From Burkholderia paludis (lineage in GTDB: Bacteria; Pseudomonadota; Gammaproteobacteria; Burkholderiales; Burkholderiaceae), in contig NZ_JPGL01000067.1 in assembly GCF_000732615.1 (NCBI RefSeq), positions 1 through 58,764 of the forward strand: a stretch of 58,764 nt of DNA, read 5' to 3'. The notes below the pieces were generated by a model. The model was not told the DNA's origin and made no database searches. It saw nothing but the letters and a program-made list of their open reading frames with translations. Of the stretch, positions 44,561 to 54,105 are shown in pieces. A program made the translations under genes and the position numbers. Within the stretch, counting starts at the first letter, position 1, and each line of letters starts with the position of its first letter.

Positions 44561-46054
44561 ATGGCGAAACAGCAAGCACAGGCCGTCCAGGCGCACGCGG
44601 CAACTCAATCCGATTTCACGCAACTGCTTGAAAAGGAATTTCGTCCGAAAACCGAGCAGGCGCGCGAGGCCGTCGAATTCGCGGTGCAGACGCTGGCGGA
44701 ACAGGCCCTGTCGCAATCGATCACGATCAGCGACGACGCGTACAAGAGCATTGCGGCCATCATTGCGCAGATCGACCACAAGCTCTCCGAGCAGATCAAC
44801 CTGATTCTGCACCACGAGGATTACCAGGCACTGGAATCGGCCTGGCGCGGCCTGAACCACCTCGTGTCGAACACGGAAACCGACGAGCATCTCAAGATCC
44901 GCGTCCTCGATGTCTCGAAGACCGAACTGCATCGCACGATGCGCCGGTACAAGGGGCTGGCATGGGATCAAAGCCCGCTGTTCAAGCAAATCTACGAGCA
45001 GGAATACGGTCAGCTCGGCGGCGAACCGTACGGATGTCTCGTCGCCGACTACTATTTCGACCACACGCCGCCCGACGTCGATCTGCTGGGCTCCATCGCG
45101 AAGGTCGCGGCAGCCTCGCACACGCCGTTCATTACCGGTGCCGCTCCGTCCGTGCTGCAGATGGAGTCCTGGCAGGAACTCGCGAATCCGCGTGACCTGA
45201 CGAAGATCTTCACGCAGAACCTCGAATACGCTGCCTGGAATTCGCTGCGCAACACCGAAGACGCGCGTTACGTGGGTCTCGCGATGCCCCGGTTCCTCGC
45301 GCGCTTGCCGTACGGCGCCAAGACCAATCCGGTCGACGAGTTCGATTTCGAGGAAGAAACGAACGGCTCGGACCACAGCCGCTACGGCTGGGCGAATGCT
45401 GCGTACGCGATGGGCGTCAATATCAACCGTTCGTTCAAGCAGTATGGCTGGTGCTCGCTGATCCGCGGCGTCGAGTCGGGCGGTACGGTCGAGAACCTGC
45501 CGTGCCATACGTTCCCGACCGACGACGGCGGCGTTGACATGAAGTGTCCGACGGAGATTGCGATTTCGGATCGCCGCGAAGCCGAACTGTCGAAGAACGG
45601 TTTCATTCCGCTGGTGCATCGCAAGAACACGGATCACGCGACCTTCATCGGTGCACAGTCGCTGCAGAAGCCGGCCGAATACCACGATCCCGATGCAACG
45701 GCCAACGCGAACCTGTCCGCGCGTCTGCCGTACCTGTTCGCATGCTCGCGCTTCGCGCATTACCTGAAGTGCATCGTGCGCGACAAGATCGGTGCGTTCA
45801 AGGAGCGCGAGGACATGCAGCGTTGGCTGAATGAATGGGTCATGCACTACGTCGATGCGGATCCGGTCAACTCGTCACAGGACACCAAGGCGCGCCGGCC
45901 GCTTGCCGCAGCCGAAGTCCTCGTCGAGGACGTCGAAGGCAATCCCGGCTACTACCAGGCGAAATTCTTCCTGCGTCCGCACTTCCAGCTCGAAGGTCTG
46001 ACGGTTTCGCTGCGACTCGTGACGAAGCTGCCGTCGATCAAAGAAGCCGCTTGA
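44561..46054 (+). CDS. tssC: T6SS sheath large subunit TssC
   Basis: This 497-residue VipB/TssC protein has AWRGLNHLVSNTETDEHLKI, PYGCLVADYYFDHTPPDVDL, RFLARLPYGAKTNPVDEF and a C-terminal AKFFLRPHFQLEGLTVSLRL region, all diagnostic. Length fits the family. GAGGAAG precedes the ATG. A terminator-like hairpin lies in the 89-bp gap before hcp. Confidence 0.95.
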   Translation: MAKQQAQAVQAHAATQSDFTQLLEKEFRPKTEQAREAVEFAVQTLAEQALSQSITISDDAYKSIAAIIAQIDHKLSEQINLILHHEDYQALESAWRGLNHLVSNTETDEHLKIRVLDVSKTELHRTMRRYKGLAWDQSPLFKQIYEQEYGQLGGEPYGCLVADYYFDHTPPDVDLLGSIAKVAAASHTPFITGAAPSVLQMESWQELANPRDLTKIFTQNLEYAAWNSLRNTEDARYVGLAMPRFLARLPYGAKTNPVDEFDFEEETNGSDHSRYGWANAAYAMGVNINRSFKQYGWCSLIRGVESGGTVENLPCHTFPTDDGGVDMKCPTEIAISDRREAELSKNGFIPLVHRKNTDHATFIGAQSLQKPAEYHDPDATANANLSARLPYLFACSRFAHYLKCIVRDKIGAFKEREDMQRWLNEWVMHYVDADPVNSSQDTKARRPLAAAEVLVEDVEGNPGYYQAKFFLRPHFQLEGLTVSLRLVTKLPSIKEAA

Positions 46055-46072
46055 GGGTGAAGGGCCTGTTCG

Positions 46073-46120
46073 GCCGCGCGTAAAGCCATCACTCTCGTGG
46101 TGCGCGGCATCTTTTTATTT
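46073..46120 (+). terminator. Terminator-like hairpin between tssC and hcp
   Basis: GCCGCG (46073-46078) pairs with CGCGGC (46103-46108), and an inner stem CATCAC (46087-46092) pairs with GTGGTG (46097-46102) around a TCTC loop, with an 8-nt bulge on the left side. A T-rich run ATCTTTTTATTT follows. It has the look of an intrinsic terminator or attenuator placed before hcp, which could lower read-through unless hcp has its own promoter. Confidence 0.55.
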
Positions 46121-46143
46121 ATTGAAGAAAAGGAGTACTACAG

Positions 46144-46629
46144 ATGGCGCAGGATATTTTTCTGAAGATCGACGGCATCAACGGCGAGTCGCTCGACGAC
46201 AAGCACAAGGACGAAATCGAAGTCCTGAACTGGGACTGGGAAATCCTCCAGGAATCGTCGATGCATGCCGGCAGCGGCGGCGGCGCCGGCAAGGCGACGG
46301 TCAAGGATCTCACGTTCGAACACAACATCGATCGTGCGAGCCCGAACCTGATGAAGTACGCGCTGACGGGCAAGCACATCGACCAGGCGACGCTGGTGAT
46401 GCGCAAGGCCGGCGGCAACCCGCTCGAATACCTGAAGGTCACGATGAGCGATGTGATCGTCACGCGCGTCAAGCCGTCGGGAAGCAAGCTGGACGCTGAA
46501 AAGAGCCGCGAGACGGTGTCGCTGTCGTTCGCGAAGGTGAAGCAGGAGTATGTCGTTCAGAACGCGCAGGGCGGCAGCGGCGGCGCCGTCACGGCCAGCT
46601 ACGACATCAAGGGCAACAAGGAAGCGTAA
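46144..46629 (+). CDS. hcp: T6SS tube protein Hcp (TssD)
   Basis: This 161-residue protein has the Hcp pattern MAQDIFLKIDGINGESLDDK, VLNWDWEIL and LTFEHNIDRASPNLMKY. Hcp hexamers stack into the inner tube fired by the sheath and are exported. A strong AAAGGAG precedes the ATG. Hairpins lie on both sides of the gene, which may set its high expression. Confidence 0.95.
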   Translation: MAQDIFLKIDGINGESLDDKHKDEIEVLNWDWEILQESSMHAGSGGGAGKATVKDLTFEHNIDRASPNLMKYALTGKHIDQATLVMRKAGGNPLEYLKVTMSDVIVTRVKPSGSKLDAEKSRETVSLSFAKVKQEYVVQNAQGGSGGAVTASYDIKGNKEA

Positions 46630-46638
46630 GCCGGGGAT

Positions 46639-46681
46639 GCACCGCGCACGGGCGAAGGATCGGCTTCGCCGTGTGCGGTGC
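46639..46681 (+). repeat. Long RNA hairpin after hcp, first copy
   Basis: The left arm (46639-46657, starting GCACCGCGCACGG and ending CGAAG) pairs with the right arm (46664-46681, CTTCGCCGTGTGCGGTGC) with one bulge and one wobble around the loop GATCGG. It begins 10 bp after the hcp stop. Without a T-run it may protect the hcp mRNA end rather than terminate. Confidence 0.7.
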
Positions 46682-46726
46682 AGCTTCAGGTTACTCAAGG
46701 GCCGCGCGAGAGCGCGAGCCCGCCAT

Positions 46727-46769
46727 GCGTCGTGCGCAAATGAAGGATCGGCTTCCTTGTGCGCGGCGC
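46727..46769 (+). repeat. Long RNA hairpin after hcp, second copy
   Basis: The arms starting GCGTCGTGCGC (46727) and ending GTGCGCGGCGC pair imperfectly around the same core GAAGGATCGGCTTC (46742-46755) found in the first hairpin (46654-46667). The cores are 88 bp apart. The duplication of the core suggests a repeated regulatory element. Confidence 0.6.
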
Positions 46770-46798
46770 AACTAGAGGTTCATCTGGATGGATTCAGC

Positions 46799-47302
46799 AT
46801 GCGTTCGATTCTGACTGTTGCCGCGCTCGCCGGTGTCGTGTTGCTTTCGGCCTGTGCGAGCGGCGAGCCGAAACCGAAGGAACCGATCCGACTCGAAATG
46901 ACCGTCGACGCCGGGGCTGATGTCAATCCGGACGACCGCGGGCGGGCGGCACCGATCGTCGTACGCATTTACGAGCTGAAGAACGACAACGCGTTCAAGG
47001 CAGCAGACTTCTTCACGTTGCAGACCCAGGACAAGACCGTGCTGGCCGATGACGTTGTCAAACGCGACGAGTTGCAGTTGCGTCCCGGCGATCGCCAGAC
47101 GATCGTGCGGCGTCCCGGCGCGGATACGACTGCCATTGGCGTGATCGCGGCCTATCGCGATCTGGGGAATTCCGTCTGGCGCGCGGTGTACACGATGCCG
47201 ATCGCCCCCGACAAGGCGTGGTATCGCATCTCCACGCCGAAGCTGAAACTCACTGTCGATCTTGATGCCAAGGCGGTCAGGATCGAGGAAGCCAGGAAAT
47301 GA
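46799..47302 (+). CDS. tssJ: T6SS outer-membrane lipoprotein TssJ
   Basis: This 167-residue protein has a lipoprotein signal with lipobox LSAC and lipidated Cys at residue 19, followed by the TssJ transthyretin-like domain (PIVVRIYELKNDNAF, FFTLQTQDK, and VIAAYRDLGNSVWR). It anchors TssM to the outer membrane. The ATG at 46799 gives a proper signal peptide; the ribosome site is weak. It is 31 bp before tssK. Confidence 0.93.
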   Translation: MRSILTVAALAGVVLLSACASGEPKPKEPIRLEMTVDAGADVNPDDRGRAAPIVVRIYELKNDNAFKAADFFTLQTQDKTVLADDVVKRDELQLRPGDRQTIVRRPGADTTAIGVIAAYRDLGNSVWRAVYTMPIAPDKAWYRISTPKLKLTVDLDAKAVRIEEARK

Positions 47303-47333
47303 ATCACATCGCTCAACGAAACGGACGATACGC

Positions 47334-48680
47334 ATGAGTTGGTACGCCAAGGTCGCCTGGCAGGAGGGGTTGTTTTTCCGTCCGCAACTGTTCCAGCAAC
47401 AGGATCGTTACTTCGAAAAGTATGCGCACATGCGTGCGGCCCCCTTGTCGCCGTTCTTCTTCGGCTTCGCGCACTATGCGCTCGATCTGGAGTCGCTGGC
47501 GCTGGGCAAGGTGATCGTCAAGTCGGCCGCCGGCGTGTTCGCCGACGGCTCGCCGTTCGACGCACCGGGAAACACGCCGCTGCCGCCGCCGCTGACGATC
47601 CGGCCGGAGCACCTCGATCAGGTGATCTATCTTGCGGTGCCGGTCCGGCTTCCGAATTGCGAAGAGACGACGTTCGAGAACACACCGGATTCGCTGGCGC
47701 GCTACCTCGTGTTCGATACCGAGCTGCGCGACACGAATTCGATCGGCCTGGCGCCCGAGCCGGTTCAATTGTCGAACTTGCGCCTGCGCCTGATGCCCGA
47801 AAAGGAGCTTGGCGACGCGTGGATCGGTCTTGCGCTCACGCGCGTGAGGACCATTCGCGCGGATGGCAGCATTGAGCTCGACGATACGCTGGTGCCCCCC
47901 GTTTCAGGCTATGGCGCGAGCGGCCTGCTGACGAGCTGGGTCACGAAAATTCACGATCTGGCCCGGCTGCGCGCGAACGCACTGGCGCAGCGGCTGGCGG
48001 GCACCGACGACACCACGGCAAGCGCCGCGACGGTTACCGATTACCTGCTGCTGCAAATCCTGAACCGGTATGAGCCGCTGCTGCAGCATATGTTGCGCGT
48101 GCCGACGACGTCGCCGGCCGAAGTCTATACGCTGCTGATCAGCATGGCGGGCGAGTTGTCGACGCATTTGCGCACGGACACCCGCCGGCCCCTCGATTCG
48201 CATCCCCCGTACCAGCACACGGCGCCGCACCTGTGTCTCAAACCGATCGTCGACGATACGCATCGGCTGCTGAATGCCGTGCTGGTGCGCAGTGCGCAAA
48301 GCATTGCGCTCGAAGACCGCGGCCACGGCATGCGAAACGCCGTGGTCGATCCGGTCGACATGCAGGGATTTACCGCGCTGGTGCTCGCCGTGCACGCGGC
48401 CATGCCGCCGGACGTGTTGCAGCAGCAATTCCTCGCACAAGCGAAGGCCGGACCCTCCGACAAGCTGCCGAGCCTCGTGCGCAGTCACCTGCCCGGCATC
48501 GGCTTGCAGGCGTTGCCGGTGCCGCCGCGGCAGATCCCGTTCAATGCCGGCTACATCTATTACGAGCTGACCCAAGGGGGACCGCTCTGGGACGAGGTGG
48601 TGCGGCACGGTGGTCTTGCGCTGCACGTGGCGGGCGACTTCCCGTCGATCAAGCTGGAACTGTGGGGCGTACGTACGTAA
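47334..48680 (+). CDS. tssK: T6SS baseplate protein TssK
   Basis: This 448-residue protein begins MSWYAKVAWQEGLFFRPQLF, followed by QQQDRYFEKY, a typical TssK/ImpJ start, and ends with the C-terminal domain motif YIYYEL and AGDFPSIKLELWGVR. TssK links the baseplate to the membrane complex. The ATG at 47334 is used rather than the longer frame overlapping tssJ. Confidence 0.94.
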   Translation: MSWYAKVAWQEGLFFRPQLFQQQDRYFEKYAHMRAAPLSPFFFGFAHYALDLESLALGKVIVKSAAGVFADGSPFDAPGNTPLPPPLTIRPEHLDQVIYLAVPVRLPNCEETTFENTPDSLARYLVFDTELRDTNSIGLAPEPVQLSNLRLRLMPEKELGDAWIGLALTRVRTIRADGSIELDDTLVPPVSGYGASGLLTSWVTKIHDLARLRANALAQRLAGTDDTTASAATVTDYLLLQILNRYEPLLQHMLRVPTTSPAEVYTLLISMAGELSTHLRTDTRRPLDSHPPYQHTAPHLCLKPIVDDTHRLLNAVLVRSAQSIALEDRGHGMRNAVVDPVDMQGFTALVLAVHAAMPPDVLQQQFLAQAKAGPSDKLPSLVRSHLPGIGLQALPVPPRQIPFNAGYIYYELTQGGPLWDEVVRHGGLALHVAGDFPSIKLELWGVRT

Positions 48681-48731
48681 GTACGCATCGGCAACCATGA
48701 AATCACGAACCACGATCTGCTACGTCCCGTC

Positions 48732-49994
48732 ATGAGCAATTCATCTACCGGCACCGATGTGACCGAGGAACGGCACTCGCCCGTTTTCGCCCGGCCGTCG
48801 TCCGCTTCTTCCAGGGAGGCAGCCGTTTCCTTTCGGGATCGGCTCGCGGCCGTCGAGCAGGCGCCCAATCCGTTGCGTGAAGCGGCGCGGCCGCTTCTGC
48901 GTGCGCTCGCGGATATGCCGGATCACCTCGTTGCGGAGGAGACGTTCGCGCTTCGCGATCTTCTCGAACAGGAGGTGCGCACGTTCCAGAAGCTGTGCGA
49001 GCAGGCGAACATTCGCCGCGACCACACGATCGGCGCACGCTATTGCCTGTGTACGGCACTCGACGAGGCTGCAACGCAGACCACTTGGGGGAAGGGCGAG
49101 TCGTCCGGCATCGAATGGATCAAAGGTGGTCTTGCGACCACCTTCCACGAGGACCGGCAGGGGGGCGAGAAGGTCTACCTGCTGATTGGCCGACTGCTCG
49201 CCGAACCGCGCGAGCATCGAGACCTGCTTGAAGTCATCTACGAGATTCTCAGCCTGGGATTCGAGGGGCGCTATCGAGGGGACGCGAACGGAAAGCGCAA
49301 GCACGATGCCGTTCGTCAACGTCTCTATAGCGAAATCACGGCACAGCGCGGGATCGCCCCCACGGCACTGTCGCCGCACTGGCAGTCGGACGTGAAGGGA
49401 AAGCGCGCGTCTTTCTATGATTTCCCGGTGTGGATCACGGTTGCGTTCCTGTCGGTGCTGCTCCTTGGTCTCTTCGGCTGGTTCAAATACGAACTGATGA
49501 GCCGCAGCGCGGGCGTGGAAAAGCAGATCGCCAACATCGGTCGGATGACGCCGCCACCCGCACCGCCTCAATTGCATTTGAAGCAGTTGCTCAAGGACGA
49601 GATTGCGGCGGGCACGGTGAGCGTCGACGAGGATGCACGCCACAGCGCCGTGACGTTCCGGGGCGACGCAATGTTTCCGCCCGGTGGCGTCACGATCAAG
49701 AGTGCCATGGCGCCGCTTATCGCGAAGATCGCGGGTGAGACCGTCAAGGTGCCGGGCAAGGTCACCGTTCTGGGTTACACGGACAACCTGCCGATCCGGA
49801 GTCGCCAGTTTCCGTCGAACGAAGCGCTGTCGGAGGAGCGGGCGACGCAGGTGATGCAGATGCTGCAGGCCGCTGGCGTGCCGGCCAACCGACTCGAAGC
49901 GGTTGGCAAGGGCGACGCCGATCCGATCGGCGACAACAGCACCGCCGCGGGACGCGCGCAAAACCGGCGCGTCGAGATTGTCGTCGCGCAATAG
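48732..49994 (+). CDS. tssL: T6SS inner-membrane protein TssL with C-terminal OmpA-like domain
   Basis: This 420-residue protein has the DotU/IcmH cytoplasmic domain (ARYCLCTALDEAATQTTWG, EVIYEILSLGFEGRYR), one membrane helix at about residues 234-252 and a periplasmic OmpA-like peptidoglycan-binding domain (VLGYTDNLP near 345; RAQNRRVEIV at the end). It is an extended TssL that can anchor the complex to the cell wall. It is 25 bp before tssM. A second protein of the same layout lies after tssM. Confidence 0.92.
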   Translation: MSNSSTGTDVTEERHSPVFARPSSASSREAAVSFRDRLAAVEQAPNPLREAARPLLRALADMPDHLVAEETFALRDLLEQEVRTFQKLCEQANIRRDHTIGARYCLCTALDEAATQTTWGKGESSGIEWIKGGLATTFHEDRQGGEKVYLLIGRLLAEPREHRDLLEVIYEILSLGFEGRYRGDANGKRKHDAVRQRLYSEITAQRGIAPTALSPHWQSDVKGKRASFYDFPVWITVAFLSVLLLGLFGWFKYELMSRSAGVEKQIANIGRMTPPPAPPQLHLKQLLKDEIAAGTVSVDEDARHSAVTFRGDAMFPPGGVTIKSAMAPLIAKIAGETVKVPGKVTVLGYTDNLPIRSRQFPSNEALSEERATQVMQMLQAAGVPANRLEAVGKGDADPIGDNSTAAGRAQNRRVEIVVAQ

Positions 49995-50019
49995 GCCGGA
50001 GCCGTTTTCGGAATAAACC

Positions 50020-53000
50020 ATGAAGAAGTTTCAGTCCTTTATCACGTCGCGCCAGTTTCTCGCGTTCCTCGCGCTGATCGTCGTGGCGCTGATGATCTGG
50101 TTCATCGGACCGTTCTTTGCGTTCGGCGGTCTCAAGCCGTTGGCCGGTGCCGGCATGCGAGTGTTGCTGATTGCACTGGTGCTCGCGGGCATGCTGCTTT
50201 GGCTCGCTGGCTGGTCGACGAGCATCGTGTTCGTCGCGCTACTGTGTCTGCTGATCTGGTATGCAGCTCCGCTGCTGTCGTTCGGACACACGTCGCCGTT
50301 CGAATCCGTATCGGCCCGGCTCGGTGCGATCGCGCTGGTATGGGCGGTGTTCGCGCTGTTCTGGATGTTCCGGCTTTGGCAGAAGATGCGCGAAGACGAG
50401 GCATTCCTGAAGAAGATGCTTCGCTTCGGCGACAGGAAGGAAGCATCCCCCGCTGCACCGCGCCTCAAAAAAGTCGAAATCATCGTAGCGAGCGCACTGG
50501 CGCGGCTGAAGTCGATGCGCACGGGTGCACGAGGGCCGGGCAAGCTGTTTCAGGGCAAGCGCTATCTGTACGAACTGCCGTGGTACATCACACTCGGTTC
50601 ACGTGGGGCGGGCAAGACGAGTGCGCTGCTCAACGGTGGCCTGACGTTTCCGATCGCCGAGCAAATGCAGCGGGCGGCCGGAACGTCGTCCAATGACGCG
50701 GCTGCCGTGGACTGGTGGTTGACCAACGAGGCGGTGCTGATCGACACGGCCGGCTATTACACGCGCCCCGGCACCTCGACCGTGAAGGAGGGAGAGGGGC
50801 TGGCCGCACCGTCGGACCGATCGACCGCCGCTTACCCCGACAGCGAAACAGCGGCCGGAGCCGATGACGACAGGAAGAGCGAAACGCCTGGCGATTCCCA
50901 GGCGGCCGCGGTCGCCAGATCGAGCGTCGCCTTCGTTCCGCTGCGTGCCGGCTCCGAACAGCACAAGGCGCTCGATCACGCGGAATGGCTCGGTTTCCTC
51001 GGCATGCTGCGTCGCCACCGGCCGCGTGCTCCGATCAACGGCGCGCTGCTGGCCGTCGATCTTGAATCGCTGGTCGATGCCGACGAGCAGAAACGTCTCG
51101 CGGAGGCGTCGGCGCTGCGCGCTCGACTGGGCGAACTGCGCAATGAGCTGGGCATCCGCTTCCCGGTCTACGTGCTCGTCACAAAAATGGACCGCCTGAC
51201 CGGGTTTGCCGAGTATTTTGCCGGGCTGGCGGCGGAGAGCCGTGCGCAAGCCTGGGGCTTTACGCTGCCCTACGGCAAGGAAACCGTCGTCAAGGAAGGT
51301 CTGCGCGCACGTTGCCACCATGAACTGACACAACTGTCGGACCGACTGTCGGGGATGATTCACACGCGTCTTCAGGATGAGGACGAAACCCACAAGCGTC
51401 GACAACTCGCCGCGTTGCCGGAGGAGTTCGCCGCGCTGATCGGGCCGCTCGTCGACCTGATCGACCGGGTGTTTCTCGATTCGCGCTACGACGATACCCA
51501 GTTGCATTCGACGCTGCGAGGCGTCTATTTCACGAGCGCGCAGCAAGGCGGGAAGCCGGTCGTCGCGGAACGGGACACGGTCGTGCAGCGTCTTGCTTCG
51601 AAACAGGAGCATTCGACGGGTTTCGGCTCGCACGAGGGTAGCCGAAGCTACTTCTTGCACGACGTCCTGACCCGGGTCGTGTTTCCCGAGGCGCACCTGG
51701 TCAGTCCCAACCTGCGCTGGGAATACCGCTACCGATTGCTGCGGCTGATCGGCCACGCGCTCGCGTTGCTGCTGTTCGTCTGGCTCGCGCTCGGACTGCG
51801 CGCGAGCTTTGGCAACAATAGCGACTACCTCGACGTCATCGGCCGCAAGGTTCAGGCCCTGGCGGCTCGCGTGACCCAGTTGTACAAGGAGCCCAAACCG
51901 GAGGCCGTGCCCGACACGCTGACGGAAGCGCGTTATTTGCCGACCTTTCCGAATCTGGACCTGTCCAATCCGGGCAGTACCTGGCGTTACGGTCTCTATA
52001 CGCCGCCGAACATCGTGGCGCAGAGCAGCAGGACCTACGACGCGCTGGAAGACAACCTGCTGGTGCCGCAGATCGTGCACCGGATGGAAGACGTGATGTC
52101 CGGGGCCATCGCCAGCAAGGACTCGAAGACTGCCTACGATGCATTGCGTGTCTACCTGATGCTCTACGACAACGCGAAGTTCAATGCCGGCGACGTGAAG
52201 ACGTGGGTACTCGACGACTGGGCAAAAAACGACAGTGCCGCAATTTTCGGCGGGCGGGCGTCGATGGTCGATCACGTGCAGCAGCTCTTTTCCGGCGAAC
52301 GTGTCGTGAAATCGCCGCTTATCCGCAACGATGCACTGATCCAGCAGGCTCGGGCGTTTCTGGACGGCAGCAATGCGACCGATCGCCTGTACGAGCGTGC
52401 GAAGGCCGCGATGCTGAAGGAGTCGCCGGACGAGTTCACGCTGCTGCGTGCGGTCGGGCCGCAGGCCGGCACCGTGTTCACGCGGGCGAGCGGCCAGCCG
52501 CTGTCGCGGGGCGTGCCGGGTCTGTTCACCTTCGACGGCTATCGGAACCTGTTCGATAAACGTCTCCCCGAGTTCGTCCAGATCGCGCGTGACGACGATG
52601 CATGGGTGATGGGGCGCTCGTACCTGGGCGATGCTCAAAAAAAAACGGCTGAGATCGTGAGCACGGCAACCGGCACGGACGATGCACTGACGGACGCCGT
52701 TCGCCGCGAGTATCTGATGGAGTATGCGCAGCAGTGGGATGCGTTTCTCAACGACATCCGGACGGTGAGCGGCACCAGCCTGGCATTCAACCTCCAGGTG
52801 CTGCGCAGCTTCGCCGCACCTGATTCGCCGCTGGGCCGCCTTGCCCGTGCGGCCGTGCACGAAACGACGCTCACGGCACCGGTGACCGGCACGGACGGGT
52901 CTTTTTTGCAGAAGGCGGCCGACCAGCTCAATCAGAAGGCCGACAAGGCACTGGGTATTCGTGCCTCGGAGCGTGTCGAGCGTGATGTGGTCGACAACCA

Positions 53001-54087
53001 TTTCGCTGCGCTGCGCGAGGTCGTGACCGGGAATGCCGATAGTCAGGCGGGGCAGCAAGCAGCGGCCGCGCAGGCCGGCAAGACCGGGCTCGATGGCGTG
53101 ACGAACCTGCTGAACGATTACTACACGGCGCTGACGGTTTCCGACAACGCATTGTCGAACAACAGCATGCCGCCGGCGAGCGACACGGCCGCAAAGCTCA
53201 AGATGACCGCCAACACGATGCCGGCGCCTTTCCGGGCAGTGCTGATGCAGCTTGCCGCGGACGGTTCGCACGAGGTCAATCAGGGGATCGGTCAGTTGCT
53301 GTCGCGGCAGATGCAGGCGGTCGTCGGCGACACGTGCCGACTCACCATCGAAGGGAACTATCCGTTCTCTCCCGACAGCAAGCGCGACGTCAGTATCGAC
53401 GACTTTACCCGTGTGTTTGCGCAGGGTGGCGTGATCGACGACTTCTTTGTGAAGACGCTGGCGCCGTTTGTCGATGCTTCCGCGAAGCCCTGGCGCTACA
53501 AGACGCTGGCGGGCGCAACGGAGCCCGTGCAGGGGCCGGACCTGGAGCCGTTCGAGCATGCAAAGGCGATCCGGGATGTCTTTTTCAACGATCCCGGCCA
53601 CAAGCAGCTGACATGGAAGGCCGACATCCGGATTCCCGAACTGGATCCGACCATCACCAGCCTGTCGCTCGACATCGACGGGCAGACCTCGCTCTATCAG
53701 CACGGTCCGGTCGCGCCGTTTGCCGTGTCGTGGCCCGGGCCGCGCGGTGGCGTCCATACGGAAATCACGGCGAATCCGCGCATTCGTCCCGATACGTCGA
53801 CGATCGGGACCGATGGCCCGTGGGCGCTGATGCGCTTGCTCCAGCGGGGGCAGGTAGTCGAGACCGCCACGCCCGGCCGCACCCGAGTCGCATTCGATTT
53901 TGACGGGCGCAAGGCGGTGCTCGACATCTCGAGCGCCGGTAGCGTGGCGAATCCGCTAACGAGCGATGTGCTGAGGACTTTCCGCTGTCCGACTTCGATG
54001 CCGGTGTTCAACCTGTCGGATAGCGGTCCGCCCCCGGGGCTACCGCGCGGTACGACGCCGGGCAGCCCGGCGAATGTCACCCAATAA
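50020..54087 (+). CDS. tssM: T6SS membrane-complex protein TssM (IcmF)
   Basis: This 1355-residue IcmF-family protein has three N-terminal hydrophobic segments (about residues 12-35, 46-62, 66-84), a further one near 103-119, a Walker A motif GSRGAGKT (193-200) and the Walker B-like DTAGYYT; a later helix near residue 580 leads to the periplasmic part. Its C-terminus binds TssJ. Length is in the upper family range. It is followed 18 bp later by the second TssL-like gene. Confidence 0.94.
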   Translation: MKKFQSFITSRQFLAFLALIVVALMIWFIGPFFAFGGLKPLAGAGMRVLLIALVLAGMLLWLAGWSTSIVFVALLCLLIWYAAPLLSFGHTSPFESVSARLGAIALVWAVFALFWMFRLWQKMREDEAFLKKMLRFGDRKEASPAAPRLKKVEIIVASALARLKSMRTGARGPGKLFQGKRYLYELPWYITLGSRGAGKTSALLNGGLTFPIAEQMQRAAGTSSNDAAAVDWWLTNEAVLIDTAGYYTRPGTSTVKEGEGLAAPSDRSTAAYPDSETAAGADDDRKSETPGDSQAAAVARSSVAFVPLRAGSEQHKALDHAEWLGFLGMLRRHRPRAPINGALLAVDLESLVDADEQKRLAEASALRARLGELRNELGIRFPVYVLVTKMDRLTGFAEYFAGLAAESRAQAWGFTLPYGKETVVKEGLRARCHHELTQLSDRLSGMIHTRLQDEDETHKRRQLAALPEEFAALIGPLVDLIDRVFLDSRYDDTQLHSTLRGVYFTSAQQGGKPVVAERDTVVQRLASKQEHSTGFGSHEGSRSYFLHDVLTRVVFPEAHLVSPNLRWEYRYRLLRLIGHALALLLFVWLALGLRASFGNNSDYLDVIGRKVQALAARVTQLYKEPKPEAVPDTLTEARYLPTFPNLDLSNPGSTWRYGLYTPPNIVAQSSRTYDALEDNLLVPQIVHRMEDVMSGAIASKDSKTAYDALRVYLMLYDNAKFNAGDVKTWVLDDWAKNDSAAIFGGRASMVDHVQQLFSGERVVKSPLIRNDALIQQARAFLDGSNATDRLYERAKAAMLKESPDEFTLLRAVGPQAGTVFTRASGQPLSRGVPGLFTFDGYRNLFDKRLPEFVQIARDDDAWVMGRSYLGDAQKKTAEIVSTATGTDDALTDAVRREYLMEYAQQWDAFLNDIRTVSGTSLAFNLQVLRSFAAPDSPLGRLARAAVHETTLTAPVTGTDGSFLQKAADQLNQKADKALGIRASERVERDVVDNHFAALREVVTGNADSQAGQQAAAAQAGKTGLDGVTNLLNDYYTALTVSDNALSNNSMPPASDTAAKLKMTANTMPAPFRAVLMQLAADGSHEVNQGIGQLLSRQMQAVVGDTCRLTIEGNYPFSPDSKRDVSIDDFTRVFAQGGVIDDFFVKTLAPFVDASAKPWRYKTLAGATEPVQGPDLEPFEHAKAIRDVFFNDPGHKQLTWKADIRIPELDPTITSLSLDIDGQTSLYQHGPVAPFAVSWPGPRGGVHTEITANPRIRPDTSTIGTDGPWALMRLLQRGQVVETATPGRTRVAFDFDGRKAVLDISSAGSVANPLTSDVLRTFRCPTSMPVFNLSDSGPPPGLPRGTTPGSPANVTQ

Positions 54088-54105
54088 CGCGTGAGGGCAC
54101 ACAGG

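Noticed and set aside
50599..53757. A 1052-codon open frame on the minus strand inside tssM
   Set aside because: It is antisense to an unmistakable IcmF gene; in GC-rich DNA the antisense third-position pattern keeps such frames open. It has no ribosome site or recognisable domain.
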